Assembly: GCF_009380135.2 (NCBI RefSeq)
Contig: NZ_WHUT02000020.1
Location: 1 to 49,301, forward strand
Reading direction: 5' to 3'
Length of the DNA stretch: 49,301 nucleotides
Source of the DNA: Fertoeibacter niger
Lineage (GTDB): Bacteria; Pseudomonadota; Alphaproteobacteria; Rhodobacterales; Rhodobacteraceae
Position 1 is the stretch's first letter. Each line of letters starts with the position of its first letter. Below the pieces are notes generated by a model. The model searched no databases. It saw nothing but the letters and a program-made list of their open reading frames with translations, and had not been told where the DNA came from. Shown piece after piece: positions 42,742 through 49,301 of this stretch. A program made the position numbers and the translations under genes.

Positions 42742-42758
42742 TGATTGCAATGCAATCA
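42742..42758. promoter_or_regulatory. palindromic operator of the toxin-antitoxin pair
   Basis: TGATTGCA and TGCAATCA flank one central base, a perfect 8-bp inverted repeat 35 bases before the antitoxin start. RHH antitoxins of the FitA type repress their own promoter through such palindromes, so autoregulation is likely. Confidence 0.6.
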
Positions 42759-42789
42759 AGCAGCGATTGCCCGATTGACTGCTGATCCA

Positions 42790-43734
42790 CTATCCTCCGA
42801 CCACCTTCAAACGGGGCTTGAGCATTTCCCCCACGGCGTTCACCCCAGCCCGCAGCGGCGAGTCGATTAGGTGGGCGTAGCGCTGGGTGGTGCCGATCTG
42901 GGTGTGGCCCAGCAGCCGCCCGATCATTTCAAGTGAAGCCCCGCCTGAAACCAGCAGAGAGGCGAAGGTGTGGCGCAGATCATGGATGCGGACGTCGGGG
43001 ATTTCGGCCTGCACGCGCATACGTTCCCAGAACCGCTTGAGGTCAACCACCGCTTGGCCCGGCACATCGCCTGGGAAGAGGAAGCGGCAGCCTTTCGGCA
43101 CGGCATCCCCGCGCAGGCGTATCAGGGCGACCGCCTCGTGCGAGATAGGCACGCGGTGGACGCGGCGCTGCTTGGTGTAGGCCGCCTGCTTGGTCCAGAT
43201 GGCCAAATCGAGGTTGAACTGGTCGAAGGTGGCAGTCCGGGCCTCGCCACAGCGGGCCCCGGTCAGCATGCACAAGCGGATGATCCCGGCGGCGCGCTGA
43301 TCGGGATCGGCGCACATGGCGTCGGCGAGGCGCTGGATTTCCTCGAAGGAGAGGAACCGTTCGCGCGCGGTTTCGGGGCGCTTGCGAAAGCTGGTGGCGG
43401 GATTGTCGGTGCGGATTTTCCACGTCATCGCGAGGCTGAACATCTTTCGCAGCACCTCGCCCACGCGATTGGCTCGCACCGGGGTCGGCTTGAAGGTCTT
43501 CGGCGGGGGCTTTGGTTTGGCCTGTTTCGATTTGAGGGTACGAGGCACCTTGATCGGCTTCGTGGTTTTCTTCCAGACCCGCGGCCGTCCTGCCGCAACC
43601 TTGGTCAGCAGCCGGTCGACATCGGTCGGCGTGATGTCGGTGACCTTGCGCGATCGCCATTCGGGCAGGACCAACGTCTTGAGCAGCCCTGATGGCGCAG
43701 CCTTCTTTGAGGCGATCACCATCGACCGCAGCAA
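42790..43734 (-). pseudogene. tyrosine integrase, N-terminally truncated
   Basis: The frame holds 314 codons, but integrase homology starts only about codon 17 (LLKTLVLPEWRSRKVTDITP, about 43690). The arm-binding and first part of the core-binding domain are missing. The catalytic set is intact: Arg in TGARCGEAR, His-x-x-Arg in HDLRHTFAS, His in LLGHTQIGTT and Tyr in RYAHL. A Lys/Pro-rich insertion (KTTKPIKVPRTLKSKQAKPK) is notable. The first 16 codons are the reverse strand of a phage tail gene, so the break is a DNA junction. Without arm binding it is unlikely to work, though core catalysis is conceivable. Confidence 0.8.
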
Positions 43735-44587
43735 CGGTCAGGTCGAACTGCCGCAGCCCATCATACTGCCTGGCCTGGCCGCAGCCCCTTCCCCGCCGCC
43801 GACGGGGAAGATTGCCGTCTATGCCCGGAACCGCGCAGGCGCACCGTGGGTCGATGTCATGCGCCCGTCCGGCCGGGATTTCCCGCTGCAGCCCCATTTC
43901 GGGGTTAACCGGATTGCGAACTGGTCGCCGTCGGTCACCACCACGATCACCACCGAAGGGCTGCCGATCACCTCCGTCGGGACGGTTTCGCACCCAACGC
44001 TTGCGGCCACCAACCTTGCGGCCAGCATGCGGCGCTGGCGTCTGACCTCAGCCGCAGTGGTAGATTCAGTCGCAGAACAGCGCTCGGCCGGGTGGGCTTG
44101 CTGGCGGGGCAATGCTGCAGGCCTCGGCGGCTGGACCTTCGTCACCCGCCTATCGCTCACCACCCTGCAGGCAACGGGGATGGGATTTTTCGGTCTCTAT
44201 GGTTCCACCGCCGCGCTGGCCACCACTCTGACGCTGGCCACGGTGCTGAACTGCATCGGCATCGGCTTCCAGCGCGGCACCCATGCCAACTGGCAGCTGG
44301 TCGCCAATGACGGCACTGGCGCACCGACCCTGACTGACATGGGCGCCAGCTTTGCGATCGCGACCGGCGGGGTGCTGACGCTCTATGTCGCCGCAGCACC
44401 GAACGCGGCGGTGGTCTGGGTCCGGTTGGTCAATGAGGTCACCGGCGCCGTGTTCGAGGCTGAAATCACCGCCGATTTGCCCGCCAACACGCAGTTCCTC
44501 TCGCCCCGCCTCTACCTGAACACCGGCGCCACAGCGGCGGCGGTCGCCTACGACTGTTCAGGCCTATACGTCGAAACCGATTATTGA
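43685..44587 (+). pseudogene. phage tail/host-interaction protein, 5' end missing
   Basis: The readable portion begins SPDGAAFFEAITIDRSNGQV at the junction with the integrase and runs about 300 codons to a normal stop. It resembles C-terminal parts of large tail proteins in Rhodobacterales phages: Thr/Ala-rich beta repeats such as TGMGFFGLYGSTAALATTLT, and a jelly-roll-like end (RLYLNTGATAAAVAYDCSGL). The frame continues leftward through the integrase antisense by chance. It is followed 11 bases later by the 44599 gene. I infer a deletion that removed the structural genes and joined int to tail. Confidence 0.65.
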
Positions 44588-44598
44588 AGGACAATCCC

Positions 44599-44907
44599 AT
44601 GGATGAGAAAACCACGATTTTGCAGGAAGTTGGCGCGGCCTTCCGTGACCACGGCGTGACCGCGGCCATCACAGCACTGGTCGGCGGCACGATCGCCCTG
44701 CTGGCCGCGGTCACGCGCAAGGCTTTCACGAACGATGCGATGCTGGCCCGGCTCGACCGGGAGCTTGAAGCCGAACGCGACCGCGCCGATCGCCAGCGGG
44801 CCGAGGACCGCGACGACGATGCCGATCGGCTGGAACGGATCGAGACCGATATCCGCGCCATGCGCGATCTGATGTTTGAGGCTTTCCAGCGCGGCCGCAC
44901 CGACTGA
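44599..44907 (+). CDS. small phage membrane protein of the lysis region
   Basis: 102 residues from ATG 44599 (the frame opens with TTG at 44584). One hydrophobic helix (VTAAITALVGGTIALLAAVT) is followed by a long charged coiled-coil (LDRELEAERDRADRQRAEDR). This layout suits a spanin-like or holin-associated protein. It lies between the tail remnant and the endolysin, and a good intrinsic terminator follows. No exact family known. Confidence 0.6.
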   Translation: MDEKTTILQEVGAAFRDHGVTAAITALVGGTIALLAAVTRKAFTNDAMLARLDRELEAERDRADRQRAEDRDDDADRLERIETDIRAMRDLMFEAFQRGRTD

Positions 44908-44939
44908 CCCAACCACCCACCAATTCGATCCACCCCGCA

Positions 44940-44962
44940 CCCGCCCGCAAGGCGGGTTTTTT
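44940..44962 (+). terminator. intrinsic terminator before endolysin
   Basis: CCCGCC (44940-44945), loop CGCAA, GGCGGG (44951-44956) and six T make a classical rho-independent terminator on the plus strand, downstream of the small membrane protein gene. Confidence 0.75.
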
Positions 44963-44994
44963 CATGCCCGAAGACGGGCGAAAGGAGCCACCCC

Positions 44995-45648
44995 ATGAAC
45001 ACCGACACCCGCGATCCCCTCCGCCTGATCCAGAGCGGTTTGGACAAACTCGGCCATGCCCCCGGCGCCATCGATGGCCTCTGGGGCCTGCGCACCGCAC
45101 GGGCAATGAAAGCGCTGCTGGCCGCGAACGGTCGCGCGGCATCGGTAGCACCGCCCGGTCCGCTGCCCTGGATCACCGAGGCGAAATCCGCGCTCGGGCG
45201 CCACGAGGCCCGCGACCGGTCTTGGCTGATGGACTGGCTGATGCGCGACGGCCGGTCTCTGGGCGATCCGTCTAAGAACCCGTGGTGCGGGGATTTCGTC
45301 GAAACCTGCATTCGCATGGCCCTGCCAGACGAGCCGCTGCTCGGCTCGCTGGGCACCAATCCTTACTGGGCCCGGCATTGGATGCTCTTTGGCCGAGAGG
45401 TGCAACCGATCATCGGCTCGGTGCTGATCTTCGAACGCGGCTCCGGCGGCCATGTTGGTTTCGCCATCGGCCAGGACGACGCGAATTTTTACGTGTTGGG
45501 CGGAAACCAATCCGACGCGGTCACCACCGCCCGGATCGTCAAGTCCCGCCTCCTCGGCGCGCGCTGGCCCGCAACCTGCCCACCCCGCCTGCAGCGCCTG
45601 CCGACGATGAAGCCGGGCGAATTCCTCGCAACCACCAATGAGATCTGA
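44995..45648 (+). CDS. phage endolysin (TIGR02594-type, with peptidoglycan-binding domain)
   Basis: 217 residues. An N-terminal peptidoglycan-binding module (PLRLIQSGLDKLGHAPGAID, GLWGLRTARAMKALL) is followed by a CHAP/NlpC-like TIGR02594 domain, with catalytic Cys in NPWCGDFV and His in GGHVGFAIG. It cuts the cell wall to release phage and needs a holin to reach it; the holin gene follows 14 bases later. The start is supported by AAAGGAGCC. The frame is intact although the prophage is not. Confidence 0.85.
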   Translation: MNTDTRDPLRLIQSGLDKLGHAPGAIDGLWGLRTARAMKALLAANGRAASVAPPGPLPWITEAKSALGRHEARDRSWLMDWLMRDGRSLGDPSKNPWCGDFVETCIRMALPDEPLLGSLGTNPYWARHWMLFGREVQPIIGSVLIFERGSGGHVGFAIGQDDANFYVLGGNQSDAVTTARIVKSRLLGARWPATCPPRLQRLPTMKPGEFLATTNEI

Positions 45649-45662
45649 AAAGGAAAACACCA

Positions 45663-45835
45663 TGCTGAAACCTGCAATCCTCGCACTGATCCGCCAACTC
45701 CTGACCGTCGTGGGCACCGCGCTGGTGGCCAAAGGCTACATCCAGGCTTCCGATGTCGAACCGGTGATCGGAGCGCTGCTGACCATTGGGTCGGCGATCT
45801 GGTCGGTAGTTGACAAACGAAGCCGCCAAGGCTGA
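45663..45835 (+). CDS. small holin-like protein
   Basis: 57 residues with two hydrophobic segments (ILALIRQLLTVVGTALVAKG and VIGALLTIGSAIWSVV) around an ASDVEP turn, plus a basic end (DKRSRQG). AAAGGAAAACACC precedes the ATG. This resembles the Pam3-gp28-type holins of alphaproteobacterial phages. It follows the endolysin, completing a lysis pair. Confidence 0.75.
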
Positions 45836-46023
45836 TAACAAACGAAAAATGAGACCAAGCATGGTGCTTCTTCGATTCGATTGTCCGGTAGTGGGCAGTT
45901 ACAGTTTCGTAACTTGCTGCATCAACTGTTTAAGTGATCGGTTGGCGAAAATGGCCAATCATGCAAGACTTGCTGCAGTGCGAAAAGGTAAGGTCTTTGC
46001 GTTTTGAACAATTCTCGGAGTGA

Positions 46024-46413
46024 ATGATGGCGGATGAATCTGATAGTGTCGTTGCTAAATACAATTCTGGGACTGCAGACAGTGATGAACTGAACTTGGC
46101 AATTCGTGATGCGTGGCGCTCAATCATCAACGATCCTGCTGAACGCAAAAGTGTGGCAGAATTGCTTGGAGCTGATGAGGGCGAGTTTGATCCTGAGCAA
46201 CCGCCTTTTGAGGCCGATCAAACTTCTTCTGGGTTAACTGGCGGCGAAGTCTTGATCGCGATGGCCACTGGGTTTGTTCTTAGTGTTGCCAAGGATGTCG
46301 GTGGCCAGTTAGGCAAGGAAGCGGTTCGGCGGATTAGGGAAATTTGGACAACCCACGTGTGGCCTAAGGTCAACCCGCCCGGCAGCAGCAAACTCGGCAC
46401 GGAAAGGGACTGA
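46024..46413 (+). CDS. small protein with a hydrophobic helix, unknown
   Basis: 129 residues (a second ATG follows immediately). The first 70 are acidic, rich in Asp/Glu/Ser. A hydrophobic stretch (GGEVLIAMATGFVLSVAKDV) leads into a basic amphipathic helix (LGKEAVRRIREIW) and a Pro-rich end. It may be a peripheral or single-pass membrane protein. It is 9 bases upstream of the putative metallopeptidase, in AT-richer DNA than the prophage lysis genes, so the two travelled together as cargo. No family recognised. Confidence 0.6.
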   Translation: MMADESDSVVAKYNSGTADSDELNLAIRDAWRSIINDPAERKSVAELLGADEGEFDPEQPPFEADQTSSGLTGGEVLIAMATGFVLSVAKDVGGQLGKEAVRRIREIWTTHVWPKVNPPGSSKLGTERD

Positions 46414-46422
46414 GGACTCAGG

Positions 46423-47577
46423 ATGTCGCTTCGACCGGCTGAGAGAGCGGCGCTGTTACTCTGGCTTTGTGCGGCGCGGAAACTGGACCCCGATTGCTGT
46501 TCTTCTGACGATCAGGCCACACGTAACTTGGTTGATGCAGCCTTGAGTTGCATAGACAATGGGGCCAAAACAGCTGCCGTTGATGTTGTAGCTGATGATG
46601 ACATTTCACCGTATTTATTGCGGATTGCGGATGCTTTGTGCTCGTTGGGGCAGAACAAACCAGATCGACCGATTGAGCTAGCAGCCGCAGAGGCTCTACT
46701 GCGCCAAATAGCTGATTTCGTAGGAGATTTTGATGGAGAGAGCTCGATCACAGGTGAGCGAGGTCGAACTGCAAGTGGCATACTCGAGTTAGCTGGGATT
46801 ATAGAGGCGCGGATTCGAATTCTCATTGATCCGACAAATCGACTGATTCGAGAGATACCCAGCATTTTCTATGTGACAGCCTTCTCTGAAAGCCCTCAGG
46901 AACTTGCTCCCTTCCGGATGAACGGTGGAACTAATATTAGTTGTTCTCCACGGGTGGTTACGTTGGTCTTTAAGTTTGAGGGAATTACCTCACTAGATCT
47001 ATGGCATCTTGCTTACACACTGCATCATGAGCTTGTTTGTCACACATTTCAGGGAGCATTTGGTGGAAACGGCTTAAGGAATGCGCACGCTAGTTCCCAT
47101 TGGACTGAGGGTTGGATGGACACAGTTGCGCGTGATCTTGTGCTCGAATGGCTCAAACATGGTGAGGCACCTATTAATTGGCTTCCCTTGAGAGGCGATG
47201 CAGCCGAAGCAGCGGTGTGGTCTTTCCACAACAGCCGTTATGAAGCTCCGATAGGCCTCAAAAAGGACCAGATCCTGTCGCGAAGCCGAGCTCGCGAGGC
47301 GTGTAGGGCTCTGTCAGACATACTTAGTGCCTGCGGCATGGCCTCCTCAGTTGACGAGGCAAAGGAACTTTCCAGAAAGTTCTCACTTTCGGTTAACTCT
47401 CACGCTCATGCGGACTTCAAACGGTTGGACAGTCTGGGTGCGAATTTAAGAGTAGCTTTGCTAAACAGGGTGCGGGAGGAGATCGCGGTCGAAGCTGCGA
47501 GGGCGTGTTTAGCTTTCATCAGTCACAAGGACCTCACCAAACTTGAGGCAGACGTGTCTAGTATAGCTCAGGGCTAG
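46423..47577 (+). CDS. putative zinc metallopeptidase with HExxxH motif
   Basis: 384 residues, no signal peptide. Residues 201-207 read HHELVCH, followed by HWTEGWMD with Glu229, 22 residues after His207. The Glu after a W-T and before G-W-x-D recalls the third ligand of gluzincins (NEGxA). The first motif is HExxxH rather than HExxH, as in M49 dipeptidyl peptidase III. The N-terminal 140 residues are helical. Preceding hydrophobic helix LDLWHLAYTL fits a peptidase active-site helix. Seven or more Cys are present. The gene follows the 46024 gene by 9 bases and precedes a winged-helix gene. Role inferred: an intracellular peptidase effector or regulator. Confidence 0.55.
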   Translation: MSLRPAERAALLLWLCAARKLDPDCCSSDDQATRNLVDAALSCIDNGAKTAAVDVVADDDISPYLLRIADALCSLGQNKPDRPIELAAAEALLRQIADFVGDFDGESSITGERGRTASGILELAGIIEARIRILIDPTNRLIREIPSIFYVTAFSESPQELAPFRMNGGTNISCSPRVVTLVFKFEGITSLDLWHLAYTLHHELVCHTFQGAFGGNGLRNAHASSHWTEGWMDTVARDLVLEWLKHGEAPINWLPLRGDAAEAAVWSFHNSRYEAPIGLKKDQILSRSRAREACRALSDILSACGMASSVDEAKELSRKFSLSVNSHAHADFKRLDSLGANLRVALLNRVREEIAVEAARACLAFISHKDLTKLEADVSSIAQG

Positions 47578-47656
47578 ATAAATGCCGTTCATTCCGACCT
47601 TGACATTTCGGGGGAATAACCCCATTATAGAGCACTGATAGCGATAGGAGGCGATC

Positions 47657-48991
47657 ATGCAGACGGCTGAGCGGGACATGTCAGCGAGAGTGAAGCTGCT
47701 TGGAGGCCTGCTACGGCTTGATGCTATGCGGCCGAGCGGCTTCACAGCACAGGATCTCTCAGATCATTCTGGAGTCAAACGAGAAACTGCAAGGGAGTTC
47801 ATCCGTGAGTGCGGCTACGCGGAGGTTGTGCCAAGAGACGATGTTAGCGGTCAGACGGTCGGTCGGCCAGCTCGCGTTTACAGGCTCCTACCCGAGGGTC
47901 GCAAGGATGTTGCCCAGCGTCTAGGTATAGTTCGTCGGGCAGCTGACGGAGAGCTTTCGTCTCCCCTCAAGAGAGACGAAGGACTGTTCGCTCCCCTAAT
48001 TTTGGTCGAAGCGATCCTCGACGAGATGGAGCGTGCCGATCAGCGTGATGAAGATTGGTTTTCTCGCTTGCATGAGGCTCGGCTCGAGCTTCGGAGCGCA
48101 GAAGCGGATATGCATGTTCTTCTCACACAAGGCTCGGAACATTCAACAGCATTTTCCCATCAGCTTACCTCACTTCAAAGGCGCTTGACTGTAGTTGAGC
48201 AGCTTGAGACTCGCGAGTCCATCGACCCTTCTCCATTCGAACCGAAGTTTGACCCTTTCAGTTGGCTAGGCGAGCATTTTGGTCAGTGGCTTAAGTCAGG
48301 AACGACGCTGAGCGATGCAACCTCTGCGCTTGGCCGGGGAGTAGTGCTCTTAGACGGAATTGAGGGAGAAGACCCAATTTCCATCAGGATGCTCGACGCC
48401 TGCCACAGACGCAATGTGCCTGTGGCAGCCTTTGACGTTGCAGATATGGATGCGGCCCAACGCACACGGCTCTTCGCTGGCCTAGAAGGTCTTCGGACCT
48501 CTACGCCTTTGGCTGTTTGTGACTTGGTGCTAACAGTTGATGGGCGTACTGAAGTAGGCCGATCTCTCGCGTGTGAGATTGGAGAGCTAGCTAATCCAAC
48601 ACGGTGGAATGCTATCGTGAAAGTAGCAGACCTCGACCTCCTTTCGCTTCGGCAGCACTATCTGACCGAGGGAACAAGCATGCTCAAGTCTGTCCAGGAG
48701 CCGAGTGCCGAATACTCAGTACGCAAAGCGACGGCTGGACGTCTCGTTTCGGCGCTTTTGGCAATTGAAGCCGCTGAGAGCGCTAGTGAGGAGAGTGGAA
48801 TTCCGTTCCCTTGGGCAAAAGATGAGACTGGACGCTTGAGAAATGCTGCCAAAAGACTACTTGGATCGGTCGTTTGCGTCGACGCACAGCACAGCACTGA
48901 GATGGCGGCCTCACTTGCGGCGTGCTCGGTACGGTATTTTGATGAGACGGAAAGCACACGATGGATCAATGCAGGTAGTGGCTCCGTCTAA
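47657..48991 (+). CDS. winged-helix DNA-binding protein with unknown C-terminal domain
   Basis: 444 residues behind a strong AGGAGGCGATC. Residues 10-80 form a winged helix: ARVKLLGGLLRLDAMRPSGF, TAQDLSDHSGVKRETAREFI and GRPARVYRLLPEG. Next comes a helical region with a coiled coil (EARLELRSAEADMHVLLTQG to VVEQLE), then an alpha/beta domain with GRGVVLLDGIEGEDPISIRM, RNVPVAAFDVADMDAAQRTR and AVCDLVLTVDGRTEVG, resembling a receiver- or Rossmann-like fold but without a P-loop. It likely senses something and controls or assists the two upstream genes. No family recognised. Confidence 0.55.
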   Translation: MQTAERDMSARVKLLGGLLRLDAMRPSGFTAQDLSDHSGVKRETAREFIRECGYAEVVPRDDVSGQTVGRPARVYRLLPEGRKDVAQRLGIVRRAADGELSSPLKRDEGLFAPLILVEAILDEMERADQRDEDWFSRLHEARLELRSAEADMHVLLTQGSEHSTAFSHQLTSLQRRLTVVEQLETRESIDPSPFEPKFDPFSWLGEHFGQWLKSGTTLSDATSALGRGVVLLDGIEGEDPISIRMLDACHRRNVPVAAFDVADMDAAQRTRLFAGLEGLRTSTPLAVCDLVLTVDGRTEVGRSLACEIGELANPTRWNAIVKVADLDLLSLRQHYLTEGTSMLKSVQEPSAEYSVRKATAGRLVSALLAIEAAESASEESGIPFPWAKDETGRLRNAAKRLLGSVVCVDAQHSTEMAASLAACSVRYFDETESTRWINAGSGSV

Positions 48992-49127
48992 CGAAGCGCT
49001 ATCAGTCAGGGATTGCATCTTGAGGTTCGTAAAGTTGGCAGGTCGCAGGAAGCGGCCTGCCAACCTCCAATTTCAATTTGAACCGTTTTGTTGACCTATT
49101 GTTGACCTGAGTTTCGGTCATGCAAAA

Positions 49128-49147
49128 GCCCCGTGGTGAGGCGGGGC
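49128..49147 (-). terminator. terminator of tRNA-fMet (inside element end)
   Basis: Read on the minus strand, GCCCCG and CGGGGC form a 6-bp stem followed by TTTTG, just downstream of the tRNA. A similar hairpin is repeated at about 32093-32110 next to the left attachment repeat. Confidence 0.6.
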
Positions 49148-49172
49148 GTAGGGCATTGTAATCATTCAGGAT

Positions 49173-49251
<79 letters not shown>

Positions 49252-49301
49252 CCGATGTGGTTTGGTTTTTGATCGTTTTGAGAGGCTGCGTTTCTTACCA
49301 G

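Noticed and set aside
45810-46007. 65-codon plus-strand frame between holin and the 46024 gene
   Set aside because: It overlaps the holin end, has no ribosome-binding site and no recognisable feature.

Overview
The window comes from an alphaproteobacterium, most likely a member of the Rhodobacteraceae. High GC, dense ATGA and TGATG start/stop overlaps, Rhodobacterales-type prophage genes and an alphaproteobacterial initiator tRNA-Met support this. Almost all of it is accessory DNA. Positions 1-3000 hold the replication/control end of a degraded prophage: a cut-off phage gene, an excisionase-like HTH protein, an O-like replication protein with iterons inside its own reading frame, and a DUF6362 protein. 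Positions 3300-7500 are AT-richer and look imported. They carry a 743-residue protein with two isoprenoid-synthase-like halves, a YidD-like protein and an exported coiled-coil protein. Positions 7600-8660 are wreckage: two separated pieces of IS110-type transposase and the N-terminal third of a phage integrase.

The centre (9918-29832) is the most unusual region. It is about 20 kb of caspase-family (C14, orthocaspase-like) proteins and partners. Five caspase paralogues are present, and all keep the His/Cys dyad. Four carry WD40 propellers (7, 7, 7 and 14 blades). All five have an EF-hand-like Asp/Glu loop after the caspase fold, and all begin with a Sec-type signal. Around them are an exported DUF4384-like protein, an OmpA-type peptidoglycan-binding protein, a pair of paralogous exported proteins, several exported unknowns, one single-pass membrane protein and two soluble unknowns. 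Four genes read right (9918-15410) and a long close-packed series reads left (29832-15463), meeting at a shared terminator. I infer an envelope-located, possibly calcium-responsive caspase network whose soluble and membrane components sit in one block. The first caspase carries a one-base frameshift.

At 31020-31847 lies an S11 DD-carboxypeptidase-like protein that has lost all three catalytic motifs. From 32137 to 49221 a 17-kb element is bounded by a 49-bp direct repeat of the 3' part of tRNA-fMet, and the intact tRNA is at the right edge. It is a gutted prophage. An N-terminally truncated integrase is fused back to back with an N-terminally truncated tail gene, followed by membrane-protein, endolysin and holin genes. 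Cargo occupies both ends. On the left is a four-gene anti-phage operon (DUF499 ATPase, DUF3780, DUF1156 adenine methylase, PLD-SNF2 helicase) plus a VapBC/FitAB-type toxin-antitoxin pair with a visible operator. On the right is a three-gene AT-richer unit with a small membrane protein, a putative HExxxH metallopeptidase and a winged-helix protein, which may be a further, unrecognised conflict system.

All calls rest on reading the sequence and on remembered family motifs. No database search was run.
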